Part shown: positions 1 through 10,631 of the stretch, piece by piece
Layout of the letters: each line of letters starts with the position of its first letter
Numbering within the stretch: position 1 is the stretch's first letter
NCBI GenBank assembly: GCA_033807695.1
Contig: CM066300.1
Span: 1,922,001-1,986,000, forward strand
Direction of reading: 5' to 3'
From: Daedaleopsis sinensis
Lineage: Eukaryota; Basidiomycota; Agaricomycetes; Polyporales; Polyporaceae
Length of the DNA: 64,000 nucleotides
Translations under genes and position numbers: made by a program
The notes under the pieces: model-generated
Database searches by the model: none
The model's input: only the letters and a program-made list of their open reading frames with translations
What the model was told of the DNA's origin: nothing

Positions 1-136
1 TGAGATAGATCGGGCAGGTCTCCTGTTAGTGTGGGTGGCGCGAGCAAGTACTGTTTCCCAACTTGTCCCCGTCGTAGGCGGGTGGTTGTCACCTTCAACC
101 GCGACCCCTTACGCACCACCCTACTCTTCCTACACG

Positions 137-2393
137 ATGCCACCGGAAATGGTTCCAATTGACGGTGAAGGGCAGAAGAAGCGGGTGGTATGTTCGTTTG
201 TACTCGTACTAGGCCCCACGCTCACTCATCACGACCAACAACTAGTGCTACTTCTTCGATTCGGACGTGAGCGGCTTCCATTACGGCCCTGGCCACCCGT
301 AAGTTCTTGTCCTAGCTTCATAGTGCGTCTCTTTGATTTTCGTTCATGCAGCATGAAGCCCACGCGTATACGCATGTGTCATTCGCTCGTCATGAATTAC
401 GGGCTGTACAAACGCATGGAAATCTTTGTACGTCTCCAGAGGAGCCTTCTAGTCTGTCACAGTCTGACGGCGCACTCGTCTAGCGTGCCAAACCTGCAAC
501 CAAGCGCGAAATGACACAGTTTCACTCCGATGAGTACGTAGAATTTCTCAGCAAGATCAGCCCATCCAATATGAACTCGTTCATAAAGGAACAACACAAA
601 TGTACTGTCCTGACCGTTCGCACTGCTATCTCTAATGTGAAACGTGTTTTGACCTGCTTTTCAGATAATGTAGGGGACGATTGCCCCGTCTTCGATGGTC
701 TGTTCGACTATTGTGCTATCTCTGCCGGAGGGTCGATGGGTATGCATGACTATCTAGGATCATTGATCGCTGCTCATGCGATCCGTGACTATACAGAGGG
801 AGCCGCTCGACTAAGCAGAGACAAGTGCGACATCGCTGTCAACTGGGCCGGCGGTTTACATCACGCCAAGAAGAGTGAGGCGAGTGGCTTCTGCTACGTC
901 AATGGTAACGATCGATGTCACTTCAGTTACTCGAAGCTGACGCATTGCATCACAGACATTGTTCTCGGAATCCTTGAGCTTCTCAGGTCAGTGCAAAAGC
1001 TGAAGTTATCATTATCTACTAACCTCGACGCTACCGCTCTAGGTATCATACTCGAGTGCTCTACATTGACGTTGACGTCCATCATGGCGATGGGGTCGAA
1101 GAAGCCTTCTATACCACCGATCGTGTGATGACTGTCAGCTTTCACAAGTACGGAGAATTTTTTCCAGGAACTGGCGAGTTGCGTGTAAGTTCAATTCCAC
1201 ATGTCTCATAAGCGACCGACAGACGTTAACCGCACGGAAAGGATGTCGGTATCGGCAAAGGAAAATATTACGCCTTGAACTTCCCTTTGCGGGACGGTAT
1301 CACAAACGAGAACTACAAGAACACATTCGAACCCGTAGGTGGCACTTTCTGCAGATATTTCAAGGCTAGATGCGATGTCACCTTCCTCCTAGGTGATCCG
1401 ACAAGTCATGGAGTCGTACGATCCGGGCGCCATTGTGCTTCAATGTGGAACTGATTCTCTATCCGGTGACAAACTTGGCTGCTTCAACCTCTCCATGAAA
1501 GGTAGGCGGTAGTTGGACCTTTCGGAGTGTTTAGCGCGCTTATCATAGCCACCAGGTCACGCGAATTGCGTCAAATTCGTAAAGTCGTTCAACAAGCCTC
1601 TGTTACTCCTGGGTGGAGGGGGCTATACGATGCGTAATGTCAGCCGATGCTGGGCTTACGAGACTGGGCTTGCAGCGGGAGTCGAGCTGGGCAAAGGTAT
1701 GTGGGACACCGTCAAGGATCACCGTAAAACTCTAATGAGTATCTCCAGAAATCCCCATGAACGAGTACTACGAGTATTTCGGGCCCGACTATGAGTTGGA
1801 CGTGAAGGCGTCTAACATGGACGACATGAACTCTCCTGAGTATCTTGAGCGGGTGAAAGGCATCGTTTTGGAACATCTGCGACATGTTGGTGGCCCACCG
1901 AGTGTCCAAATGTCAGGTACAGTCCACACTCTATCAGCGTAAACTTGTAAAGGGTGTCACTGACGGTGATACAGACATTCCCCGCCTACCAGTAGACGAC
2001 ATTATCGAGGATGACCCTGACGAGGACATGGTCGACGCGAACGAGCGGCGACCGATGCGCCTTTTGGACTCTCGACGACAAGCCGACGGCGAGCTATCAG
2101 ACTCCGACGACGAGGGTGAAGGGGGTCGACGGGATCATGCGAGCCACAAGGAACGCGACACGGTCGCGACGGGGCGGAGGTTTGGTGCGGCCGTTGGCAT
2201 CATGAGCACTGGCACAACCCATGGCGTAGGCCCAAGTGTGGCCCCGACGGTTGCGAGTGGTCCGGGACCAGCACCAGCAATCTCTGCGGAGCACTCCGAT
2301 ATGGATGTCGATGATGGGATCCCTCTAGCTCAAGCAGCCAAGGCGAAAGCGCCTGTTAGCAAGACCAACGGTGCTGCTCAGGGAGATCCATAA
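137..2393 (+). CDS. RPD3: Class I histone deacetylase, RPD3 type
   Basis: Zinc-dependent lysine deacetylase acting on histone tails, in this family the catalytic subunit of Rpd3/Sin3-type corepressors in the nucleus. Thirteen exons close in frame: 137-187, 246-298, 352-427, 484-601, 665-739, 797-904, 956-986, 1043-1184, 1242-1334, 1393-1501, 1556-1696, 1749-1916, 1975-2393, giving 527 residues. Visible family landmarks in order are [32 protein letters not shown], the active-site stretch [11 protein letters not shown], the zinc-site region [15 protein letters not shown], and [15 protein letters not shown]. The last exon encodes an acidic, low-complexity tail of about 140 residues, as in other fungal RPD3 proteins. 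The start at 137 is the first ATG in frame before the KKR lead-in; the ATG at 155 is also possible. RPD3 rather than HOS2 is chosen from the [12 protein letters not shown] and GPDYELDV segments. The 740-796 intron is inferred because it removes an insertion not seen in the family. Confidence 0.93.
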
Positions 2394-2740
2394 TCATAAG
2401 GCGCGCGTTCATCAAGTCTGTATTCGTCCTTAGCTCTGTTGTCGCTTATAGTGTTGTTGCTTTACAATGGATCTCACATCGAAACACAAGTCGAAGCAGT
2501 ACCTAGTGTCATTAAACAGTTGGGGTAGTAGTAGTAGCTCAACGGTGAGGCTGACTCCTCGGCCCAGTACCTGGGTTAGGACGGCCATTTTGTGACGTCA
2601 CGCGTAACTTCCTTCGTCATCTGCACGCGCCTGACCCACGTACTTTCGTTCGACCCATACTACCACTATAGATTTGTTGCGCTCACTTACACTTGATTCA
2701 ACACCTGTTCAACACCGTCAAGCAACACATACTACGACCC
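2394..2740. other. Intergenic, RPD3 to RAD14
   Basis: Holds the 3' end of the deacetylase transcript and the promoter and 5' leader of the next gene. I see no further gene or clear TATA box. Confidence 0.6.
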
Positions 2741-3910
2741 ATGCAACCTGTAGCGTCAGGCTCGCGCTATACAACCCCCCCTCCTCGGTCGGAACCGGCA
2801 GAGAGGCTCGACTTGACTCCTGAGCAGGCCAAGCGCATAGAGCTGAATCGTCTCAAGGGTATGTTCTCTTCTGCACTTTCTCTTTGGCGATCTACTTAGG
2901 GTATACTAGCGAAGGCCAGACAACGTGAGCGTGAAGAATTCGCGTCCTCCTCTTCCTCCACCAATGCGAATGGCAAGCGACCGCTCGAAGTTGTCCCGGC
3001 GACCTCCAGGTCTCCCACTGCCCCCAAAGCCCCTCCCAAGCTGAAGAGAGACTCCCGATTGGGGAAATACTTTGAGTACGATCTGTCCAAGATGGTCAAC
3101 TCGAAGGGTGGTTTCCTGGTCGAGGACGGCAAGGAGGTAGACGAGGAGCTTCGCGCGAAGGAGAAAGAGCGGGAGCGACAGAGGGCTATGCAGAGTGTAG
3201 AACCTCGTACGTGCAATAAGTTACTGCATGAGCTCGTGCCTAAACTCGCGAGCAGAAATGTTCTTGGATCCCGAGCTTAACCCTCGATGCAATGAGTGCA
3301 ATTCGCTGGACATCGACCCAACATACAGGAAGGTCTTCCGCTGTCTCGTTTGCAATAAGTGCAAGAACGACAAACCTGAGAAGTACAGTCTGCTCACTAA
3401 GACCGAGTGCAAGGAGGTAAGTGGATGGCGCCTTCAATGATGGCGCGTGCCAAGGCTCACTATACCTTTTTGGCAGGACTATCTCTTGACCGACCGTAAG
3501 TTGCAGACATCTCCGCACCGCAAAGGTTGACTCATTCTTCCTCAGCGGAGTTACGAGATCAAGATCTCATGCCACATCTTCTGAAGGCGAATCCGCACAA
3601 ATCAACATTCGCGAACATGATGCTGTTTCTCCGCTGTCAGGTCGAGGAATTCGCTTGGAAGAAATGGGGTTCCTCTGAAGCCTTGGACGCCGAATGGCAG
3701 CGTCGAGTCAACGAGAAGAAGAAGAAGAAAAACAAGAAATTCGAGGAGAGTCTGAAAGAGCTGCGCCGTCGGACCAGAGAGACCGTGTGGCAGAAGCGGA
3801 AGGACAAGGAACACAAGCATATTTTTGGAGTCGTAGAGAAAGGGCCGGACGGTGTCGGTAAAGAGACATGTAACGAGTGTGGGTTCACAGTAGAAGTCGA
3901 AGAGTTATGA
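2741..3910 (+). CDS. RAD14: DNA damage recognition protein RAD14/XPA
   Basis: Nucleotide excision repair factor that verifies damage and scaffolds the incision complex in the nucleus. Exons 2741-2858, 2910-3206, 3256-3416, 3477-3495 and 3546-3910 give 319 residues. A C4 zinc finger (CNEC, about 17 residues, then CNKC) follows EMFLDPELNPR-like sequence. Next comes the XPA C-terminal domain with [25 protein letters not shown] and a Lys-rich helix ending in KHKHIF-like sequence. The N-terminal part has the LTPEQAKRIELNRLKAKAR motif that basidiomycete homologues share. An in-frame ATG lies upstream at 2693, so the first 16 residues are uncertain; 2741 was taken because the family usually begins close to the EQAKRIELNR helix. 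Exon 4 is only 19 nt. The gene follows the deacetylase on the same strand. Confidence 0.92.
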
Positions 3911-4288
3911 GCGGTCTTCTCCTGCAATTCACTAGTCCTGCGTCTTACCATTGGCATCGAATACTAAGTGGTACTAGTATGATGTACCTACTACGACAGC
4001 TGCTAGGCTAGCGCCAGTAATGTTCCGGCACTCGGTGACAGTAATTGCCGGGTGGCTTCAGGGTTATCGCTAAACTCTACTGACACCACTTAAGCCGCTT
4101 CCGCTGCGGCTCCGAGTCTTGCATCTTAAACTGTACATGTGCGCCGGGTCGGGGACAATATCGTCCGATTCTATAAATCACTGACCAACTGTCGTTAACA
4201 ACAGTCCGGCTATATATCAGGCTCTCCGCTATCTCGTTTCTCCAAGCTTTCCCTTCGCCCCTAAGCTTGAGCTTGCTACCGCTGCAAT
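3911..4288. other. Intergenic with promoter of the thioesterase gene
   Basis: Contains the RAD14 3' flank and the thioesterase promoter. A TATATAT stretch lies near 4211 and is followed by a pyrimidine-rich leader up to the ATG at 4289. Nothing else is recognisable. Confidence 0.55.
4211..4217 (+). promoter_or_regulatory. Probable TATA element
   Basis: TATATAT about 72 bp before the thioesterase start codon, within a normal distance for a fungal TATA box with a short leader. Assigned from motif and position only. Confidence 0.45.
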
Positions 4289-5763
4289 ATGGCCCAGTCC
4301 CAACTCGACCACGAACAAATCTCCGAGGCCTTGGACGTGGAACAGCTCGACGTGAGCTTGTTCAGGTCAAAGACACTCTATACCCCCGCACGGGCAAGGG
4401 GCGTATTTGGTGGCCAGGTCATTTCGCAGGCGATGGTGTCCGCTACCAACTGTGTAGACCCCGCATTCAGCTTGCACGTACGTTCTTTGCGTTCATCAAT
4501 TCAGTGTTGCTCTTACAAACTCCAATTATGCCTTGCCATACAGTCTCTGCATGTACGTCATACTTATATTTGACGTCGTAACTGTAACTGAGAGTCTACC
4601 GTGACAGTGCTATTTCATCCTCAGTGCCTCGTCGGCCGTTCCTATCCTCTACCACGTCGACCGTATACGCGACGGTCGCTCCTACGTGACCCGCTCGGTG
4701 CGCGCGGTACAGCGTGGCCGTACCATTTTCATCATGGTCTGCTCCTTCCAACTTCCGGAGCCGCGGCAACCCTCGTACCAGTTTCCTATGCCCCCGGATG
4801 TTCCTGCACCAGAGACGTGTGAGGGCATTGAGGTCATATACGAGAAGTTGATACAAGAGACGACGGATGAGAAAGTGAAGGCCTTAACTCGCACAACCCT
4901 AGAGGTGAGTACGCAGCGCAGTGTTCCGTCGGACGGCGTGTTGACGGGGTGTCGCAGGAACGACGTCGGAGCCCAATCGACGTGAAGCTCGCTGGAGTGA
5001 GAGAACCCAAGGACGGGCTCCCCATCTTCATGTACTGGCACAAAGCGAGGAATACACCTGTGCGCTATGATCCTGCGTTCCAAAAGGTGAATGCTCTTAA
5101 ATTGCGCTCATATGACCCTATTTCGTGCTCATCTTTCACCCTGTTTTGAAGTGCATCCTCAGCTACATCTCCGATTCGCAATTGTACGTGGACTTTGTTG
5201 ACCTGTCACGTCTGATATGCTAACATCCTATTATACAGCATCAGCGCAGCTCGTCGTACGCTCGGCATCGTGCATAAAGAGTGTAAAGATGCTACCAAGG
5301 TTGTCATGCAGGCAAGACATATATCGCTATCCTGGTCTGTTCGCCTCACTGACAGCACATTCATAGACATCACTAGACCACAATATCACCTTCTACGAGT
5401 AAGAGGACTATAAGGCCCTTCTATGTTCCTGTGCGATGCTAACCTCTCAACGATCGTAGTGATAACTTCGATTGCGGTGACTGGATACTCTACGTAGTAT
5501 GTATACTCACTCAGCCTCCTCCACTTTAGCTAATGTACCCAACGTTCTACAGATCGTTAGTGAACGGGCTGCAAGCGGCCGAGTATCAGTACATGGTCGC
5601 GTAAGTATCCCGCTCCCTGTCAAGGCTGCACACACTCAGTCTACTCTTGCAGATGTACACGCCACAGGGCTCGCTGGTCGCCATATGCAACCAGGAAGGA
5701 CTCATGAGGGTAGACGTAATTAGCGAGCAACCGAATGGTTCGGACTCGAAAGCCAAGTTGTAG
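4289..5763 (+). CDS. Acyl-CoA thioesterase II (TesB/ACOT8 family), peroxisomal
   Basis: Hydrolyses acyl-CoA to free fatty acid and CoA, in this family mainly in peroxisomes to manage the CoA pool during beta-oxidation. Ten exons: 4289-4477, 4544-4552, 4608-4904, 4958-5086, 5152-5183, 5239-5311, 5367-5398, 5460-5496, 5553-5600, 5653-5763, giving 318 residues. Two hot-dog folds are visible: an N-terminal one with GVFGGQVISQA, SLHCYF, HVDRIRDGRSY and SVRAVQ, and a C-terminal one with SLDHNITFYDDNFDCGDWILY and GRMYTPQGSLVA, ending in the family QEGLMR motif. The last three residues are AKL, a permitted type-1 peroxisomal targeting signal. Exon 2 is a 9-nt microexon (Ser-Leu-His) needed to restore SLHSLHCYF. 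The intron at 5312-5366 begins with GC instead of GT. The next gene is convergent. Confidence 0.93.
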
Positions 5764-6112
5764 TCTGTAGAGTGAATATTCGACTCGGGGGTCGTGTGTA
5801 TTTTGCTTACTTACTTGGGGCCGGGGATACTCGACGCCATCATACACGTAGATTTCATATGTTTGACATACAGTTTACTGTACGAGAGTTTCATATAATA
5901 CTACGCACGTTTGAGTATACGTTGGCGATGGACCACAGTGACGCGGGGCGAGCATCCAAAAGATGCGGGTGATATGAAATAGATTGCGTAAGAATACACT
6001 ACCCGCGCGGCCGAGAGCTTTTCGAGCGTGATGGGCGTAGGGACATCGATACGATGATCCGTGCGGCTGCATGGAGAGCAAAAGATAAACACCAGAGACC
6101 CAAGGAACGTCC
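5764..6112. other. Convergent intergenic region
   Basis: Lies between two genes that converge, so it should hold both 3' UTRs. No open frame here resembles a known protein. Confidence 0.5.
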
Positions 6113-6544
6113 TTAGTTCTTCCGACGGTACGAGCTCCCTGTAACGCAGCGTAAGTAAAGGATAGAGGAACATACCAGATGCCAGACGTACCCTCCGTCA
6201 GTCTCGCCTTACCACCAGTCGGCTGGCAGAGAACACTACCACATGCAGCGCAGAGAACAACGGTCTGCGCGTGCGAGAAGACGGTGGTGATGGCAAAGCA
6301 ACCTGCGAACGATGCCTCACATGAACATCGTACTCATCGATACGAGCAGGATCCACGCACCAGGGCACTTCACATCCATGAAGTAAGAGTTGGGGGACTG
6401 CACAAGACGCTTGAGCTTGTGGCTACGCTTCTCGTGCTCAGCAGAGGGGTTGAGGAGGTCGACGGCGAGAGTCTGATTGGAGAGTCAGGGTATCAGGGTC
6501 GCGTTCCTTCTTACTCAGAAGTCGCAAGGTCGCAAGCTCACCAT
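6113..6544 (-). CDS. RPS27: 40S ribosomal protein S27 (eS27)
   Basis: Small-subunit ribosomal protein with a C4 zinc finger. On the minus strand the exons are 6542-6544 (the ATG alone), 6361-6472, 6192-6302 and 6113-6138, giving 83 residues, the normal length. The reading begins [24 protein letters not shown], then [27 protein letters not shown]. Zinc ligands are CPGC and CAAC. It ends SSYRRKN. A first exon of just the start codon followed by an early intron is common for fungal ribosomal protein genes. The window annotated here is easily missed by ORF calling because the longest exon is 112 nt. Upstream on the minus strand is a pyrimidine-rich leader, consistent with a ribosomal protein promoter. 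Confidence 0.95.
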
Positions 6545-7976
6545 TTTGAATGTAACGAGAGGAGCTTGAAGGTCTTGAGGTCAAGGTCGAGGGATGTAGG
6601 CTTTTTGCGTAACGCCGGGTTCGTCCTGCGTGGATGGAGGGACAAAATAAGGTTTGCTCGGCAACAGTGACTACGTGTCGGGGCTTGAATATTTCGCCTC
6701 CGGGTGGCTGACCGGCGCTTCACCTCTCCGTCGACTCGACCGCTCGGTAGCGAGCCTTGCAGCATGATGATGCATCGTGTACTCACGACGACTCGACCAC
6801 TCTCGGGCTACCTCCTGCTGACGATCTCGACGATACTGGGAAATTCATCTGGGTGCCCGCTCGTTAGTCCTACCGAAGGCCTCCCCACTCAGCGTGGCAA
6901 GACCGCTTCTGCCGTCACCATCAACCCAGACAATACAAGCTATTAGGCCACTCGAGACCTCCGAATATATCAACTCACAGGTGTCGCGGCAACACTAGCA
7001 CTTCGGATCCAACATGTGTATGAGGGTTGGCCACTTTGCCAGATAGCTGTTACGTACGGGTGCGTCTTATGCCATGACACAATATCATACATGTACGATG
7101 CAGCACCCGCTTCGCGGCCACCGATCTACATTCGTCGGAGTCGTGCGTACGGAGATCAGCGAGAGCAGTGAGGACCCAAGGACATGGAAAGGTAGAATGG
7201 AATATTCATTATGGCTTCAGACCCGAGTCTTATTGTGTGCAAACTGGAGCAAACATGGCGCACGAGCTTGATGGTCTGTGCGCAAATAGCCCGGGCGGGT
7301 GAGTGGTGAAGGAGAACAATGAGAGCAGGCTGTGTAGGACGTAAGAGAGGTACAGAATCTAACCCAGCTCTAACCTTGCAATTGTTCTCCTTGAAGTCGT
7401 GGGCGCTCGCCCACGTGCAGCTCGAAACGCCGGCGCACACGAGCCTTGTGTCCGTATTAGGCAAGCGTTGAGGAAAGCTTTTGTTGACTGCCCGCCTTTT
7501 GTTCTCGCTTCGTTACCGAGTCTTCCTCCTTCACCTCTTATCCGCACCCATTGTCTGCACAAGCGCGCTTTCACCATGCCATGTGTATAAGTATCCGCCT
7601 TCAATCCGGCTTAGTCTTCCCTCACCCCGGACATTAGTTCCACTCAGCCTCTCTCCCCTCACGTTCCCTTCCGGACCAGCTCTTGTTAGGTATGTCTCCT
7701 TCAGCTCACATAACTCGTGCCACGACTCATCTAGATGATTTAGACTTTGTTATAGTCGCTTCATCGACGCAGCCTCGATTGCTCCACGGCTACACGCTAC
7801 ACACGACCTCATTCGATCGGCTCATCTCATCTCATCTCGGACTCCTTCGCAACTCTTCAGCGCGCCACAACCGCACGATTCCATCGCAGGTCGATCACAG
7901 CATTTACGACTCTCATCGCATCTCTCTGCACCAGCATCTATCCCAGTCTTTTAATCTCCACACGTTTTCTATCGCC
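6545..7976. other. Intergenic, RPS27 to BTG-domain gene
   Basis: Should hold the divergent promoters of RPS27 and the BTG-domain gene. A TATAAG lies near 7586, and GTATGT near 7690 with several AG sites before 7977 suggests a 5' UTR intron. Open frames between 6700 and 7450 resemble nothing I know and have poor codon structure. Confidence 0.5.
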
Positions 7977-9020
7977 ATGTCCTCTTCCACCAACTTCGGT
8001 TCCCTTTCTCTCGCCCTCGCTCAGGCGATCACCTACCTCACGCGCCCGCTCATTGCCCGCTACTCGGCGACGGCTATCATCAAGCTCCAGGTCGCGCTCG
8101 AGCACAACCTGACCAGGTCGTTCACGAACTCCTGGAACCCCGCTGAGCCCCTCCGCGGCTCCGGACGCCGCTGCCTTACCCTCACTCCTTCCGGTCTCCC
8201 CCCTCGTGCTGTCTACGAGGCATGCAAGACCGCCGGCATCGAGTGGTCGCAGTGGATCGCCCTCCTCGGCGGTATCGAGTTCGATCTTTTCATCGACCCC
8301 GGCTGCGTCTCGGTCCGCTTCGGCAACTGGGAGTCGGGCAAGGTCGGCAAGTTCTTCACCATCTGGTCCGAGGACACCGTCGATGTCATCGACACGAAGA
8401 AGGCTGCGGCGCAGAAGGAGGCGCGCCTTGCTGCCGAGCTGAAGGCGCAGGCTGCAGCCCGTGCCGCAGCGTTCAAGCCTGCGAAGACCTACGCGCAGCA
8501 GCTGCTCGAGGCCGACCAGGACGACGAGATCTTCACGCTCATCGCCGACGAGATCCGCGAGCCCACGTGGCTCACGCCCATCCTGTGCGAGTTCCCCACC
8601 GTGCCCGCCCCCGAGCGCTCCATCACGTCCTCGCCCATGTCCACGATCTCCACCCTTTCTTCGCATTCGCGTTCGAGCTCCTCGAGCTCCAGCTCCGGTT
8701 TCACCTTCTCGTCCGTCGAGAGCGGCGAGTCGTACAGCTCCTCCTCGTCGACCATCTCCCAGTCGTCGTGCGCGGCCTCCCCCGCCGACGCCACCAAGTC
8801 GAAGCTCTCCCGCCGCGAGCGTGCCCGCCAGGCGCGCGTCTTCATCGACTCCACCAGGACGGCGGTGACGAACTACGACGGCGGGAAGACGACCGTTCTC
8901 ACGGGCGGCGTCATGCTCGGCGCGGGCCCCAAGGCCGCGAAGCCGGCGGCCCCGCCTGCTGCTGCGCCCACCCAGAAGGCGACGAGCGCGAGCTCGAGCT
9001 GGCGCTCCTTCCGCGCCTGA
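7977..9020 (+). CDS. BTG/Tob (anti-proliferative) domain protein, Ser-rich
   Basis: Intronless 347-residue protein. Residues about 10-120 match the BTG/Tob fold: a helical start, then NSWNPAEPLRGSGRRCLTL (box A: W-x-P, P-x-x-G-x-G-x-R-C), then AVYEACKTAGI, then EFDLFIDPGCVSVRFG (box B: DP-x-x-V-S-x-R). In animals this domain binds the CAF1/POP2 deadenylase of CCR4-NOT and slows growth, so a role in mRNA decay is a fair inference, not shown here. Next come an Ala/Lys-rich helix (about 138-165), a serine run (about 235-265), and a C-terminal Ala/Pro tail. Third positions are strongly G/C, suggesting high expression. The frame stays open upstream to 7683, but family alignment and codon use favour ATG 7977. 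Confidence 0.8.
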   Translation: MSSSTNFGSLSLALAQAITYLTRPLIARYSATAIIKLQVALEHNLTRSFTNSWNPAEPLRGSGRRCLTLTPSGLPPRAVYEACKTAGIEWSQWIALLGGIEFDLFIDPGCVSVRFGNWESGKVGKFFTIWSEDTVDVIDTKKAAAQKEARLAAELKAQAAARAAAFKPAKTYAQQLLEADQDDEIFTLIADEIREPTWLTPILCEFPTVPAPERSITSSPMSTISTLSSHSRSSSSSSSSGFTFSSVESGESYSSSSSTISQSSCAASPADATKSKLSRRERARQARVFIDSTRTAVTNYDGGKTTVLTGGVMLGAGPKAAKPAAPPAAAPTQKATSASSSWRSFRA

Positions 9021-10275
9021 GCGCGCGCGTCCTGTCCTTTCCCTTCGGCTTCGACTCTTGCTCTGGACGAGATCCACGACCCTCCGCCGTGCCCCGGTCA
9101 CGCGAAGCACACACGCCCGTCACGAAAACCCCACGAAAACCATCGTCACCATACAGGCCTCGCACCATACCCTACCTCGCGCGCCCCGCGCTGTATTTGT
9201 CCCCCTCCACTGTCTCCATCATTGCCGGTCGAACGTGTAGCATGAACCCCCCCGCTGTGTTGTCGAACACTGAACTTTCGGTATATCACTAGCGCGCCCC
9301 TTTGTAATCGCCCCTTCTCTGTCTCCATACTTGCATCGCCTCCGAGTCGGTCTGGGTACTTTTGTATATTCGTATCTTTATGTGGCCATAGCTGTCGTCC
9401 TCTGTAGTATAACAAAGCTGGTTTGGAACACCCCCACGGGCCTCCCGCGTGCAGTCCGAGTGTTCCCGTGACGTCAGCGTACGCGTGCGTGGGTGGATCG
9501 TGCGGACGTGAAGCCGTTAGCCGTGGACTCTTGGTGGCCTCGGTCAGATTGCGAAGCACTGGCTCGGTCCCATCGAGCAAATGGGCGCGGTGGAGTAGCT
9601 CAGACTAGCTAGCATTTGACCCACGCGATTAGGTTCGAGGCCTAGTAGCCTACACATATCGACGTTTCCGGCCTTTAGTTGTATGAACCTGCGGGGCCCC
9701 TGCTTGATCGGGGTGCCTCGGAGTCGGAGGAAGATGAGAGCGTCGTGGATAGCCCATGTCACAGACTCCAGAGGCGGTGGTGCAGCCACTGTCACGGCTG
9801 GGGGCCATTCGCCGCACGACTGGTCTCCCACACAGATACGTTTATCGGACGAAGAGCGTGAGTGCGTTGGTAGCCTCGTGCGTTGGTAGCCTCGTGCATA
9901 CCCCAGATCCCCAGCACGTCCGTCGCATGCGCACTAGAAGGGTGGAGGCGAGAAGCCCGAGGTAGAGGGGGGGCGGGCGTGACACGCGATCGGGGATTCC
10001 CGATCGACTTCATCTTGCAAGGTTGCCATATATGGGGCATGTCGTCATATGCGTTCTTAGCCCCAGTGGTGCGTCGTTGTGGATTCGCAGCGCGAATAAC
10101 ATCATGCTCTCCCCGCGCGGGCCCACTGGCATCCTATAAAGCCGCTCGCACGGCCAGTCCGCCCTCCATCGATTCCATCCGCAACATAGCCCTCCACTGG
10201 CAGCCCTCCTCTTTCTTCTGCCTTCAAGCCTCCCCCACGCCCACCAGTACGCCCTCGCCCACCACAAGCTCGACG
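9021..10275. other. Intergenic, no recognised gene
   Basis: Contains the 3' UTR of the BTG-domain gene and the promoter of the small gene at 10276. A short direct repeat of a 16-mer occurs near 9862-9898. A tRNA-like pair of boxes occurs near 9596-9642 but does not fold as a tRNA. No family is recognisable in either strand. Confidence 0.5.
10135..10140 (+). promoter_or_regulatory. Probable TATA box
   Basis: TATAAA 136 bp upstream of the start codon of the small gene at 10276, followed by a C-rich leader typical of well-expressed fungal genes. Confidence 0.55.
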
Positions 10276-10631
10276 ATGGCCCACCAAGACGCCCACTCCA
10301 TCGAGAGCCGCAAGGCCCGCTACTCGCAGGAGCTCGTCGCCTACACCCTCCGGCAGTGGGATCTCGCCCGCCAGACGACGGAGGGCGGCAAGGGCGGCGA
10401 CGAGCCCAAGCACCCGTCCACGCCCCCTTCGGAGAGGCCCGCGTCCGCCGCAGGCGAGTCCGAGCGGTCGTCGCGGGCGCGACAAGGTACGCGGAACCCC
10501 GCTGGGGACTCGCATCCGATGACTGAGGCTCCGTGGGCTGACCGGTGGTTGGCTCTCCAGGCATCCATGTCCACGACTACGCGCAGGGCGCACACCGGCA
10601 CGCGAACGGCGGGCACGCCGTTGCAGCCTAA
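10276..10631 (+). CDS. Small hypothetical protein with His-rich tail
   Basis: Two exons, 10276-10486 and 10561-10631, give 93 residues. I do not recognise a family. The N-terminal half reads as an amphipathic helix (SRKARYSQELVAYTLRQWDLARQ), followed by a polar Pro/Ser/Glu linker. After the intron the last 22 residues carry five histidines among Gly and Ala, ending HAVAA. The histidines could bind metal, but no spacing matches a known motif. Support for a real gene is a TATA box, a C-rich leader, strong G/C at third positions, a canonical 74-bp intron and clean frame closure. If the intron is not spliced the frame runs on to 10695, which looks less natural. Confidence 0.55.

Noticed and set aside
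7938..9110. Minus-strand open frame of 390 codons opposite the BTG-domain gene
   Set aside because: A shadow of strong G/C third-position bias on the plus strand; the translation is almost all Arg, Gly, Ala, Leu, Glu and has no domain.
8222..9292. Plus-strand frame of 356 codons overlapping the BTG-domain gene
   Set aside because: Arg/His/Pro-rich out-of-frame shadow of the same gene.
9589..9650. tRNA-like sequence with TAGCTCAG and GGTTCGAGGCC
   Set aside because: The B box is perfect and a T stem can form, but the boxes are only 36 nt apart and no acceptor, D or anticodon stem pairs properly. At most a degenerate tRNA fragment.
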